From assembly GCF_936943645.1 (NCBI RefSeq), contig NZ_CAKZJO010000054.1, positions 62,001-126,000 on the forward strand: DNA of 64,000 bases, given 5' to 3'. The notes beneath the pieces were generated by a model, which made no database searches, had not been told where the DNA came from, and saw only the letters and a program-made list of their open reading frames with translations. How positions within the stretch are numbered: position 1 is the stretch's first letter; each line of letters starts with the position of its first letter. Made by a program: the position numbers and the translations under genes. This document shows positions 40,309-47,948 of the stretch, piece after piece. This DNA comes from an uncultured Bradyrhizobium sp. GTDB lineage: Bacteria; Pseudomonadota; Alphaproteobacteria; Rhizobiales; Xanthobacteraceae.

Positions 40309-40886
40309 GCGCAAGGCTGGATCGAGTCCAGGCCGCCGGCTAAAGCGGGATCGGAGAGCATATCGAAATCCCTGACGACGGGGACGAAGCTCTTCGTCTC
40401 CGAGGTCATCAGATAGATCGTGACGGGCAGCGAGGCCTGCGGCGCCGCGTTGGCGCGACAAAGTTCCTTGGCCGCCACGCCGAGCCCCATCGACCCGCGC
40501 TTGCCTTGCCTGCCCTGCTCGACCATGGCGGCGCGCAGTGCCTCGAAGCGCGCCGCATCGGCTGGAGACAAGCGATAAGCATAGGTTGCCGAACCCTGCG
40601 GCGGTGCTGGCAGGCCGGCGCGATCCCGCGCCTCGCTCATCTCCATCATGGCGAAGTTCGTTTTCGTCTCGGCCTCGCCCGTCACCTTGGTGACGACATC
40701 GAGCTTGACGCCGCCAGAACGCGGCCGCAGCCCATCGGGCAGTTGCACGGCAACGCGCAGCAGCGACAGGTCCGTCGTCTTGGCATCGATGCGGGCAAGC
40801 CGCGGGATCGATGTCAGCGGCACCGAGCTGCAACCGGCAAGCGCGAGCGCAGCCGCGCTCACAAGAACGCGCACGAGGCGGTTCAT
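40302..40886 (-). CDS. Putative lipoprotein, 194 aa
   Basis: Signal sequence [19 protein letters not shown] with lipobox LAGC (Cys at about 19). The mature protein has a strand-rich N-terminal domain ([20 protein letters not shown]), a helical middle ([19 protein letters not shown]) and a C-terminal strand region ([19 protein letters not shown]). The family is unknown to me; similar proteins are frequent in Bradyrhizobium. It is downstream of the Xre-DUF2975 pair on the same strand, after a 47-bp gap. It is convergent with nadK. Confidence 0.75.
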   Translation of the reverse strand: MNRLVRVLVSAAALALAGCSSVPLTSIPRLARIDAKTTDLSLLRVAVQLPDGLRPRSGGVKLDVVTKVTGEAETKTNFAMMEMSEARDRAGLPAPPQGSATYAYRLSPADAARFEALRAAMVEQGRQGKRGSMGLGVAAKELCRANAAPQASLPVTIYLMTSETKSFVPVVRDFDMLSDPALAGGLDSIQPCAQ

Positions 40887-40933
40887 CGCAGACGTCTCCA
40901 GAGTTGCAAGGAGCTTGAGTTGAAGGGGTTCGG

Positions 40934-41188
40934 CTAGGCCGATTTGCGGCCGGCCGCGCGCGCATCCTGCGCGTCGGCCGCGCTCTCGGGGACATATTCC
41001 AGGATGTCGCCGGGCTGGCAGTCCAGCACGGCGCAGATCCGCTCCAGCGTGTCGAAGCGGATGCCCCTCACCTTGCCCGACTTCAGCAGGGAGACGTTCG
41101 CCTCGGTGAGCTCGATGCGCGCGGCAAGCTCGCGCGACCTGATCTTGCGCCGGGCGAGCATGACGTCGAGATTGACGATGATCGGCAT
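40934..41188 (-). CDS. Xre-family helix-turn-helix regulator, 84 aa
   Basis: A small Cro/C1-type DNA-binding protein of the YozG-like/HTH_26 group: MLARRKIRSRELAARIELTE (helices 1-2), ANVSLLKSGKVRGIRFDTLE (recognition helix) and ICAVLDCQPGDILEYVP. The C-terminal 20 residues are an Ala/Arg/Asp tail. Its start is 2 bp after the stop of the DUF2975 membrane protein gene, so the pair is an operon. In this well-known arrangement the HTH protein is thought to regulate its own operon. Confidence 0.92.
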   Translation of the reverse strand: MPIIVNLDVMLARRKIRSRELAARIELTEANVSLLKSGKVRGIRFDTLERICAVLDCQPGDILEYVPESAADAQDARAAGRKSA

Positions 41189-41190
41189 GG

Positions 41191-41754
41191 TCAGATGATC
41201 TCGCTGTTCTCGTGCCAGAGCCGGACGGCATCGGCCATCACGGTGGCGAAGGCGACGAGCGCGAGGCCGCTCAGCACCGACAGCACCTGTGCCTGCTCGA
41301 TGCCGAACATCACCACGATCTGCCCCGGCTCGTTTGCCCGCGTCAGGTTGATCGTGGTGAGCATCTGGACCAGCGGCGAGAGCAACGCATTGGCGATCAG
41401 CGCAAGGCCCATGCGGCGGATCCGCCAGGCGTTTTCGGTCACGAACACCTCGCCGCGCGCAAAGTGCGAGAACAGCATCGAGAGCTGCAACAAGGCGTAG
41501 AGACCGGGCGCGAGGCCAATCAGGCTGATCAACGCGCCGATGAAGCGCGTGCCGAGGTGAAGCGTGAACGGCCGCCCCCCAAGCGGGGACTGTGTCGCGA
41601 TCCAGTGCCGCAGCAGCTCGTCGCTCGACCAGAGCAGCGGGACGGCAAGCACTGCCCCTGCGATGCAGACAAGCGCGCCGATCGCCACGATCCGTCCGAT
41701 GCGGCGCAGCCGCGGCTGGACCGGTGCGGGGTAAGGAAACGCGATCACGCTCAT
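41191..41754 (-). CDS. DUF2975 integral membrane protein
   Basis: A 187-aa protein with four predicted transmembrane helices: IVAIGALVCIAGAVLAVPLL, FIGALISLIGLAPGLYALL, GLALIANALLSPLVQML and VLSVLSGLALVAFATVMADA. FARGEVFVTENAWRIRRMGL, in the loop before helix 3, is the family signature. DUF2975 proteins are regularly encoded with a YozG-like Xre regulator, as here. Function unknown. Confidence 0.88.
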   Translation of the reverse strand: MSVIAFPYPAPVQPRLRRIGRIVAIGALVCIAGAVLAVPLLWSSDELLRHWIATQSPLGGRPFTLHLGTRFIGALISLIGLAPGLYALLQLSMLFSHFARGEVFVTENAWRIRRMGLALIANALLSPLVQMLTTINLTRANEPGQIVVMFGIEQAQVLSVLSGLALVAFATVMADAVRLWHENSEII

Positions 41755-41864
41755 CGGATTAGCTCCCGTCCGGCTGAGTATTTTTATTGTTTTACGATAA
41801 AAAATGGCGGAATTACGATATTCATCGTCGATACTTCGAAACCTCTCGCAAGGGCAGCAGCAAC

Positions 41865-41901
41865 CCTTCGTTAACCCCCGCCACGATATGGTTAACGAAG
41901 G
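41865..41901. promoter_or_regulatory. 12-bp inverted repeat with TTAACC half-sites (CtrA-like)
   Basis: CCTTCGTTAACC (41865-41876) and GGTTAACGAAGG (41890-41901) are perfect reverse complements. Each contains a TTAACC half-site of the kind bound by CtrA, though in inverted rather than direct order. It lies 23 bp before the response regulator start, in a position to control it. Confidence 0.5.
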
Positions 41902-41924
41902 TTGACCGCTTTGGCCCGGGCGTC

Positions 41925-42470
41925 ATGTTCCGTATCGACTTCAACAAGCTGCGCTTCCTCGTCTGCGACGACAATCCGCACATGCGCCGCATCCTGCGCA
42001 CGCTGCTGCATTCGTTCGGCGCGCGCGAGGTCTATGAAGCCGAGGACGGCGCCACGGCGCTGGAGATGTACAGCCATTACGTGCCCGACATCGTCATCAC
42101 GGACTGGGCGATGCCGATCTTCGACGGGCTCGAGCTCGCGCAAATGATTCGGCAGCCGGAATCCAAGGGCAACCCTTACGCGCCGATCATCATGCTGACA
42201 GGTCATTCAGAGAAGCGCCGCGTCACGGTCGCGCGCGATGCCGGCGTCACCGAATTCCTGGCCAAGCCGATCTCGGCCAAGGGGCTCTATCAGCGCATCC
42301 TCAACGTCGTCGCCAATCCGCGGCCCTTCATCAAGACCAAGACTTATTTCGGTCCGGACCGGCGCCGCAACACCAACTCCGCCTATATGGGCCCCGAGCG
42401 CCGCGTCGGCGAAAAGCACGAGGTGCTGCAGCAGCCCTCGCTGCTCGACAAGGCCCGCTCCACCATCTAG
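41925..42470 (+). CDS. Single-domain response regulator with C-terminal tail
   Basis: A 181-aa protein. The receiver domain (residues 6-130) has RFLVCDDNPHMRRILR (acidic pair), VPDIVITDWAMPIFDG (phospho-acceptor Asp), MLTGHSEKRRV (Thr/Ser) and FLAKPISAKGLY (Lys). The 50-residue tail carries a FGPDRRRN/GPERRVGEK pattern. Bradyrhizobium and Caulobacter relatives work in motility-linked phosphorelays. It is followed 29 bp later by an Hpt-domain gene, so they are likely relay partners. The CtrA-like inverted repeat lies upstream. ATG 41925 is chosen, as homology starts there. Confidence 0.9.
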   Translation: MFRIDFNKLRFLVCDDNPHMRRILRTLLHSFGAREVYEAEDGATALEMYSHYVPDIVITDWAMPIFDGLELAQMIRQPESKGNPYAPIIMLTGHSEKRRVTVARDAGVTEFLAKPISAKGLYQRILNVVANPRPFIKTKTYFGPDRRRNTNSAYMGPERRVGEKHEVLQQPSLLDKARSTI

Positions 42471-42499
42471 CGCAGGCGTCTTCAGACGAGGCAGGTATC

Positions 42500-43078
42500 A
42501 TGGCGAAGAACAGCGCAAAGGACATCGAGGTCAAGGCCTTCGCCACGCACCAGATCATCACGCAGCCCAACCCGCTGCGCAAAGTCCTGCGCCGCGTCGA
42601 CGAGAAGGACCTGGACGATCCGGTCGGCCGCGCCGAGCAGGCGCTAGCTAGCCTCTCCGGCGAGTTCAAGGACTGGATGACGATCGAGGTCAACCGCCTG
42701 TCGGCCGCCTATGTCGCCATCCGCAATGACGGCTTCACCAGAGAACGACGCGACGAGCTGTTTCACGCCGCCCACGACATCAAGGGCGACGCCGCGACGT
42801 TCGGCTATCCGGCAGCGTCGGGAATCGCCGAGAGCCTGTGCCGCGTCATCGAACACGCGCCCGATCTGGAAAAAGTCCCGGCCGAACTGTTCACGCACCA
42901 CATCAACGCCATCCTCGCCATCGTGCACGAGAACACCAAGCTCGACACCATCAGCGTCTCGGCCGAGCTCAGCCGCCGCCTGCGCAAGGTCGCCGACGAC
43001 TATCTGACCCAGGTCAACCGCGACCGCCCCGAACATCTCGAGGTGATCCTGGCGCCGAGCATCGCGCCGGCGGAGTAA
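42500..43078 (+). CDS. Hpt (histidine phosphotransfer) domain protein
   Basis: A 192-aa protein. The Hpt motif is LFHAAHDIKGDAATFGYPA (phospho-acceptor His in HDIKGDAATFG), at about residues 89-107. The N-terminal part is basic and the C-terminal half is helical (INAILAIVHENTKLD). It is coded directly after a response regulator, giving a two-protein relay. The partner kinase is not in this window. Function in flagellar or cell-cycle control is inferred from relatives. Confidence 0.85.
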   Translation: MAKNSAKDIEVKAFATHQIITQPNPLRKVLRRVDEKDLDDPVGRAEQALASLSGEFKDWMTIEVNRLSAAYVAIRNDGFTRERRDELFHAAHDIKGDAATFGYPAASGIAESLCRVIEHAPDLEKVPAELFTHHINAILAIVHENTKLDTISVSAELSRRLRKVADDYLTQVNRDRPEHLEVILAPSIAPAE

Positions 43079-43109
43079 GGCCCTCTCCTCTCAGACTGTC
43101 CCCGCTGCG

Positions 43110-43150
43110 GGATTTCTGGATTGCTTCGCTGCGCTCGCAATGACGGGGCT
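43110..43150. repeat. Palindromic intergenic repeat (family A), copy 2, partial
   Basis: TTCTGGATTGCTTCGCTGCG continuing to GCTCGCAATGACGGGG matches the right half of the 25661-25783 element almost base for base (four or so differences). The left half of the element is not recognisable here. Confidence 0.7.
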
Positions 43151-43183
43151 GGAAGGCCCGGCTCTATCAACACGATCGGAATT

Positions 43184-43276
43184 GTAGGGTGGGCAAAGCG
43201 TAGCGTGCCCACCACCTCTCTCGATCATGCCGAGATCGTGGGCACGGCGCTTCGCGCCTTTGCATACCTTACGGCA
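43184..43276. repeat. Intergenic repeat (family D), copy 1
   Basis: GTAGGGTGGGCAAAGCG, GTGCCCACCA, CGATCATGCC and a right end CCTTACGGCA. The second copy at 63755-63846 shares the GTGGGCAAA, GCCC-CC, GGGCACGCTTCG-type core and CCTTACGGCA end. GTGGGCA/TGCCCAC arms make it palindromic. Confidence 0.7.
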
Positions 43277-43281
43277 GCTCG

Positions 43282-44457
43282 TTATGCCGCGATCAGATCG
43301 TCGTAAAGCGGATCGATCGCTTCGTCCGCGGCGATCTCGTCGCAGAACATCCTTGCCTCTTCCCGCGCCGATTCCGTGGCGAAGCGGCGCAGCAGGACCA
43401 TCAGCGGCTCGGTGGCGCCGCGGTCGGTCTCGCAATGGGTGAGCACGCGCTCGACCATGCGCCGGCGCAGCCGCGCCGCGCCGTCGTCGCTGCCGACGAA
43501 GCCCTGCTCGTGGCAGGCATCGAGTGCGACCTGGAACGCCGCGAACGTCGCCTCGGGCAGCCCGGCGCGGCGAAGCAGCGCGTGCAGGCTGTTGCCGCCG
43601 CGGTCGTGCAGCAGCGCGGTGACACGCGCCAGCGGCAGGTCGGCAAGCTCGGCCAGCGCTGCGTCGAACAGGTCGAGATTGCTCGACAGCAGCGCGCGCA
43701 GGATCAGGCCCGCAGTCAGCTGGCCCGTGACGCGCAAATGATGCACCAGGCCCTGCATGTCCTCGCCGCGCGAGCGCGCCGCGATGTTGATGGTGGAGCG
43801 GTCGCGCGCCTCGATCGTGATGCGATCGGCGCGATCGGCGCTCAGCCAGTTGCGGGCCACGACGAATTGCGCCAGCGTCTCGGAGAGCTTCGCCACCAGC
43901 GCGGCGCGGGTTGCGGACGGCAGATCATCCAGCACCAGCATCGCCTCGCGGATCGCGGCGAGATGCCCGTGGCGCTCGACGATGCGATTCCAGGAGAACG
44001 GCGCCAACTCGGCGTAGGGATTTTCGATCAGCTCCAGCGCGGCGGCGGCGCAGCCGACTTCGGCGATGGCGGCGCAGACCGAGACCGGCAGCGCGATGCG
44101 GCGGGCGACCGCGCATTGCACGTCGTCATTGCCGGTGGCGACGATGTCGACGAGATCGGCGTCGATCAGCAAGGGAGAATGTTCGAGCACGGGCAGCGCG
44201 ACGGTCGGCTGGTCCGCCGACAGCGCCCGCACGATCGACGCCGGCGCCTCCGCGCTGCGCGCAAAGGCCTCGGCCATCGCCTGGCGCACCAGCGGCGAGG
44301 GATCGTCGAGCAGCATCAGCAGCGCGCCTTCGGCGGCGATGCGGTCGTCTGTCGAAAGATCCGAGATCAGCCAGGCCCGGGCCAACGCCCGTGTCGCCTC
44401 GGCCCGCTCGCCTGCGGGCGCGGTTCTGATCCAATTGATGAACTGCCGAACAATCAT
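43282..44457 (-). CDS. DUF2336 domain-containing protein
   Basis: A 391-aa helical-repeat protein of the DUF2336 family, seen mainly in alphaproteobacteria. Sequence shows HEAT-like units: LISDLSTDDRIAAEGALLML, LVRQAMAEAFARSAEAP, DDVQCAVARRIALPVSVC, and a C-terminal helical region with LLHDRGGNSLHALLRRAGLP. Family members sit near flagellar and cell-cycle genes; the molecular role is unknown. It converges with the response regulator-Hpt pair. A CtrA-like site lies 74 bp upstream. Confidence 0.85.
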   Translation of the reverse strand: MIVRQFINWIRTAPAGERAEATRALARAWLISDLSTDDRIAAEGALLMLLDDPSPLVRQAMAEAFARSAEAPASIVRALSADQPTVALPVLEHSPLLIDADLVDIVATGNDDVQCAVARRIALPVSVCAAIAEVGCAAAALELIENPYAELAPFSWNRIVERHGHLAAIREAMLVLDDLPSATRAALVAKLSETLAQFVVARNWLSADRADRITIEARDRSTINIAARSRGEDMQGLVHHLRVTGQLTAGLILRALLSSNLDLFDAALAELADLPLARVTALLHDRGGNSLHALLRRAGLPEATFAAFQVALDACHEQGFVGSDDGAARLRRRMVERVLTHCETDRGATEPLMVLLRRFATESAREEARMFCDEIAADEAIDPLYDDLIAA

Positions 44458-44530
44458 GCTGCTTCCGGCTTACACAACAAACGAAAATGGTGACGGCTCG
44501 TCACCTGCAACACAAAATAAACCACGACGC

Positions 44531-44549
44531 TTAACAAAGCGTTCACCAT
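44531..44549 (+). promoter_or_regulatory. CtrA-like site upstream of DUF2336 gene
   Basis: TTAA-CAAAGCG-TTCACCAT fits the CtrA pattern TTAA-N7-TTAACCAT with one mismatch. It lies between the DUF2336 start (44457) and repeat B, oriented away from the gene. CtrA sites act in either orientation, but regulation is unproven. Confidence 0.4.
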
Positions 44550-44602
44550 AACTGGCTGGTTTTATTGATGATTTGTTAAGGGAGAAAAGCCGTTTCAGAT
44601 GG

Positions 44603-44770
44603 CGTGCCCCGGACGCTGCGCAGCACCAAAAGCGCATTCACGCGCGTCTTCAATGGATGAGTGATCCGCTGCAGAGCCGGGGCCCATCATGTTCGAGAGC
44701 AGTGCTTGCGGCATGGTTCCCGGCTCTGCGCAGCAGCGCTACGCGCTGCGGTGCGTCCGGGACACGAGAG
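44603..44770. repeat. Palindromic repeat (family B), copy 1
   Basis: Left end CGTGCCCCGGACGCTGCGCAGC and right end GCGTCCGGGACACGAGAG are inverted copies; between them lie GAGCCGGGGCCC and CCCGGCTCTGCGCAGC, also mutually complementary. The second copy is at 62966-63107. This is a well-developed REP/BIME-like element about 165 bp long. Confidence 0.8.
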
Positions 44771-44777
44771 TGAGTTC

Positions 44778-45803
44778 TTAGCTTGAGAACGTGCCGCTGC
44801 GATCGCTGAAGAGATCGAGCGGCTGCGGCGGACGCACGTCGGGCGTGGCCGAGGCGACCGAAGTGAGCGAGGCGTTGTTGCCCCACAATTTCTGCACCGT
44901 GGTCGAGACCGGCTGCGTGGCATCGCCGGGCTGGTAGATCGAGCGGAAGGCCGGCGCGACGGGCGTATTGTCGGCGACCGTCGTCGACGACGTCGCGCTG
45001 ATCGGCGTCACAGTGTTGGTGTTGGTGTTGGGAAAAGTCTGCAGATAAGCCGCGTTGTCGACAACAGGTGCGGTCGGCTGCACGCCATTCGCGCTCGCCA
45101 CCTGCGTCGTCGACGGCGTGCCGCCATACATCGCCATCGCGCTGCGGGTGACTTTCGAATTGGCCGCGCTGGTATAGCGCGCGTCCAGCACGGAGTAGAC
45201 CTCGGAGACGCTGCGCGCGCGGCCGTCCTTGGCGTAGAAGATCGAGCGGTTGGCGGAGGCCGCATTGGGAAACAGCCGCGCGCCGACCGCTTGCGGATTG
45301 TCCTCGGCATTGGCGATCAGCTTGGCTGCGCCGCCGACGCCCATGAAATGCGCCATGTAGAGTTCGCTGTCGCTCGGCCGGCGCCCGAGCAGACCGGTGA
45401 GCTTGAAGCTGTTCGACTGCGTCAGCGCGGCCGCCATGCTGGACGCGGCTTCCGGATCGTCGCGCAGCTTCATGATCGAGCGCTTCATCGCGGGATCGTC
45501 GACGGTGTAGCCGCCCGACGAGGTCCGGGTGATGGCGTCGGAATAGTTGCCGTAGCCGAGCTGGGTGCCGGCCTCCTTCACCGTGCCGAGCCAGGTCTGG
45601 TCGATGAACTGGTAGAGCCCATGCGCGGACGAGGTGGAGGCCCCTGCCGTCGGATCGAAATCCGATTCCATCTTGGCGGTGGTCAGCATGTAGTGGAAGC
45701 TGACGCCGGTGACGTTCGAGGCCTGCTTGATCGCACCGGCGACGCGCGCCCGCGTCGGGTCGAGAGCGGCCGTCTGCGTGGCACTGGAATTGTCGACCGA
45801 CAT
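44778..45803 (-). CDS. Lytic transglycosylase-like murein hydrolase
   Basis: A 341-aa protein. The N-terminal domain has the SLT/goose-lysozyme-type fold: FHYMLTTAKMESDFDPTAGA with the catalytic Glu, SSAHGLYQFIDQTWLGTVKE, GYGNYSDAITR, and SDSELYMAHFMGVGGAAKLI. The C-terminal 130 residues are low complexity (Thr/Ser/Ala/Asn/Pro) and probably disordered. It lacks a clear signal peptide; some flagellum-associated transglycosylases are exported otherwise. Start ATG 45803 follows GAGGCGGGC. A canonical CtrA site upstream supports cell-cycle-linked expression. Confidence 0.85.
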   Translation of the reverse strand: MSVDNSSATQTAALDPTRARVAGAIKQASNVTGVSFHYMLTTAKMESDFDPTAGASTSSAHGLYQFIDQTWLGTVKEAGTQLGYGNYSDAITRTSSGGYTVDDPAMKRSIMKLRDDPEAASSMAAALTQSNSFKLTGLLGRRPSDSELYMAHFMGVGGAAKLIANAEDNPQAVGARLFPNAASANRSIFYAKDGRARSVSEVYSVLDARYTSAANSKVTRSAMAMYGGTPSTTQVASANGVQPTAPVVDNAAYLQTFPNTNTNTVTPISATSSTTVADNTPVAPAFRSIYQPGDATQPVSTTVQKLWGNNASLTSVASATPDVRPPQPLDLFSDRSGTFSS

Positions 45804-45881
45804 GATGAAGTGCCCGCCTCGCGCGGCGTTGAGCGGCGCCGGCAATTCGGCGCCTGTCGTCTCACCGTGGGACAGGTATGG

Positions 45882-45896
45882 TTAATGCGGGGTTAA
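45882..45896 (-). promoter_or_regulatory. Canonical CtrA-binding motif upstream of lytic transglycosylase
   Basis: TTAA-TGCGGGG-TTAA has the exact N7 spacing. Read on the minus strand it is TTAACCCCGCATTAACCAT, ending in the strong TTAACCAT half-site. It lies about 80 bp upstream of the ATG at 45803, so CtrA control of this murein hydrolase is likely. Confidence 0.65.
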
Positions 45897-45918
45897 TTCC
45901 CGGGGCACCCCTCAACGA

Positions 45919-45951
45919 GTCATTCCGGGGCATCGCGAAGTGATGAGCCGG
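45919..45951. repeat. Intergenic repeat (family C), copy 1 (short)
   Basis: GTCATTCCGGGGCATCGC followed by GAAGTGATGAGCCGG. It matches, in reverse complement, the right end of the longer copy at 47825-47936. It sits in the gap between the lytic transglycosylase and hisI 3' ends. Confidence 0.6.
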
Positions 45952-45963
45952 AACGACAGCGAG

Positions 45964-46386
45964 CTACTTCTTGTAGACGTCACTGGGATCAAACAGCCGC
46001 TCGGCATCGGCGAAGACCAGCTTCGCTCCTCCGCCTTCGGCCTCGACCTTGCGGTAGAAGCACGAGCGCCGCCCGGTGTGGCAGGCGGCCCCGATCTGCT
46101 CGACCCGAAGCCAGACCGCGTCCTGGTCGCAATCGGTGCGCATCTCGACCACGCGCTGGGTTTGACCTGAGGTCTCACCTTTTCGCCACAAGGCATTGCG
46201 GGAGCGGCTGAAGTACCAGGCCTCGCCGGTCGCGATCGTCTTGCGCAGCGCCTCGTCGTTCATGTGCGCAACCATCAGCACGTCGCCGCTGGCGACGTCG
46301 GTCGCGACGACAGTCACGAGGCCGTTCGCATCGAAGCGCGGCAGGAAGGACAAGCCTTCCTCGATCTCATGGGAGTGAGCAGACAC
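45964..46386 (-). CDS. hisI: Phosphoribosyl-AMP cyclohydrolase
   Basis: A 140-aa HisI monofunctional enzyme, third step of histidine synthesis: opens the purine ring of PR-AMP. Motifs: [66 protein letters not shown] (Mg/Zn Cys and Asp) and [12 protein letters not shown] (zinc Cys). GTG 46386 is chosen because GAGG lies 7-10 nt upstream and the sequence begins [13 protein letters not shown] after Met. The hisE function is separate, as usual in alphaproteobacteria. folE is 28 bp upstream on the same strand. Confidence 0.94.
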   Translation of the reverse strand: MSAHSHEIEEGLSFLPRFDANGLVTVVATDVASGDVLMVAHMNDEALRKTIATGEAWYFSRSRNALWRKGETSGQTQRVVEMRTDCDQDAVWLRVEQIGAACHTGRRSCFYRKVEAEGGGAKLVFADAERLFDPSDVYKK

Positions 46387-46414
46387 GGGCGACCTCGCCG
46401 ATCTATTCGCGAGG

Positions 46415-47095
46415 TCAGCGCTGCAGGCCTCGCACCAGGGACAGGAAACGGGCCTGCTCCGCCGGATTGTCGCGGAACATGCCGGTGAAGCGGCTGGTGA
46501 AGGTGGAGGCGCCATGCTTGGCAACGCCGCGCACCGACATGCAGGTATGCTCGGCCTCGATCAGCACGGCAACGCCGCGGGGCTTGAGCACCTCGTCGAT
46601 GGCGGCTGCGATCTGCGCCGTCAGATGCTCCTGGGTCTGGAGCCGGCGGGCGAAGATGTCGGTCAGGCGGGCGAGCTTGGACAGGCCGACGACGCGTTCC
46701 ACCGGCGTGTAGGCGATGTGCGCCTTGCCGTAGAACGGCATCATGTGATGCTCGCACTGGGAGGTGAACTCGATGTCGCGCACCAGCACGAAATCGTCGT
46801 AGCCGGCGGTCTCGCCGAAGGTGCGGTCGAGCACCTCGGCCGGGCACTGGTGATAGCCCTGATAGAGCTCGTCGAAGGCCTCGACCACGCGGCGCGGCGT
46901 GTCGAGCAGGCCCTCGCGCTCGGTATTCTCGCCGATATAGGCGAGCAGCGTCTTCACCGCCGCTTCGGCCTCGGCGCGCGCGGGGCGCGGCTGGTCGGCG
47001 CGGACGGCGGCCGCGAGGAATTCGGCGGGATCAAGCTCGGCCGGACGGGTCTCGGGCTGCTTGTTGGGGCGGATCGGCTTGATGGTCGCGTCCAT
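46415..47095 (-). CDS. folE: GTP cyclohydrolase I
   Basis: A 226-aa FolE. A proline-rich N-terminal tail of about 45 residues precedes the catalytic domain: [56 protein letters not shown] (zinc Cys and His), and [18 protein letters not shown] (zinc Cys). It converts GTP to dihydroneopterin triphosphate for folate and queuosine precursors. ATG 47095 follows GGAGTAGAC. Its gap to hisI is 28 bp, so they are probably cotranscribed. It diverges from the IscU-like gene. Confidence 0.95.
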   Translation of the reverse strand: MDATIKPIRPNKQPETRPAELDPAEFLAAAVRADQPRPARAEAEAAVKTLLAYIGENTEREGLLDTPRRVVEAFDELYQGYHQCPAEVLDRTFGETAGYDDFVLVRDIEFTSQCEHHMMPFYGKAHIAYTPVERVVGLSKLARLTDIFARRLQTQEHLTAQIAAAIDEVLKPRGVAVLIEAEHTCMSVRGVAKHGASTFTSRFTGMFRDNPAEQARFLSLVRGLQR

Positions 47096-47348
47096 GTCTA
47101 CTCCGTTCGACGGCCTCAACGGCCGGAGTGTCACCGGCAGACGGGGCGGCAAGCCGCCGGACGCCTGAAGAGAACAGTTTTGACGAAAAAGGGCCTTGGG
47201 TAAAACGCCGGACGCGCAGATCTGGATCGCTGCCGCCGCACCGCTGGACTGTTTTTCCGCCAGTTCCGACCCTATATAGGACCGTGGACGGCGCCCGCCA
47301 AGGCCGATCGGGGGCGGAAGTGGGTATGGAAGTGTTGGACTCCATCAC

Positions 47349-47816
47349 ATGCTGAACGACATTTATAACAAGCGGATCATCGAGCTGGCGGGCAATATTC
47401 CGCGTCTCGGACGGCTGTCCGACCCCGATGCCACCGCCACGGCCCACTCCAAGCTATGCGGCTCGACCGTCAAGGTCGATCTCAAGATGACCGGCGACAC
47501 CGTCACCGACTTCGCCCATGACGTGAAGGCCTGCGCACTCGGACAGGCCTCTTCATCCATCATGGCAAGTCAGGTTGTCGGTTCGACTGCGAGCGAACTC
47601 CGCGAGTTACGCGAAACTGTTCGCAAGATGCTGAAGGAGAATGGTGCGCCTCCTCAAGGTAAATGGGAGGAGCTCAAGTTCCTCGAGCCGGTCCGCGACT
47701 ACAAGGCGCGCCATGCCTCGACGCTGCTGACGTTCGATGCCGTGGTCGACGCCATCGGCCAGATCGAGGCCAAGACGAAGTCCGACACAAAACAGCCGGC
47801 CGCAGCGCAGGGCTGA
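47349..47816 (+). CDS. Iron-sulfur cluster assembly scaffold protein (IscU/SufU/NifU-N-like)
   Basis: A 155-aa protein of the IscU superfamily: MLNDIYNKRIIELAGNIPRL, HSKLCGSTVKVDLKM (first Cys, where the Asp/Ala ligand follows in the family), DFAHDVKACALGQASSSIMA (second Cys) and GKWEELKFLEPVRDYKARH. A third ligand Cys near the C-terminus is missing: the RDYKARHAS region lacks the usual Cys. It probably supports Fe-S assembly but may be an atypical scaffold. It diverges from folE. An Ala/Gln-rich tail ends the protein. Confidence 0.85.
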   Translation: MLNDIYNKRIIELAGNIPRLGRLSDPDATATAHSKLCGSTVKVDLKMTGDTVTDFAHDVKACALGQASSSIMASQVVGSTASELRELRETVRKMLKENGAPPQGKWEELKFLEPVRDYKARHASTLLTFDAVVDAIGQIEAKTKSDTKQPAAAQG

Positions 47817-47824
47817 ACCTCGCC

Positions 47825-47936
47825 GTCATTCCGAAACGCGCGCCGGCGCGAACCGGGTGCGCAACTGCGCACCTGGGAATCGCGCGCGCCGACATGTGGG
47901 GTCCGGGTTCATCGCTTTGCGATGCCCCGGAATGAC
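47825..47936. repeat. Intergenic repeat (family C), copy 2
   Basis: Starts GTCATTCCGAAACGCGC and ends GATGCCCCGGAATGAC, so the termini are inverted. Inner parts GGTGCGCAACTGCGCACC (47860-47877 region) and CGCGCGCC are also palindromic. It occupies the gap between the IscU-like gene and the ClpP-fold gene, whose 3' ends converge. Confidence 0.75.
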
Positions 47937-47948
47937 CGTGGGGGATTC

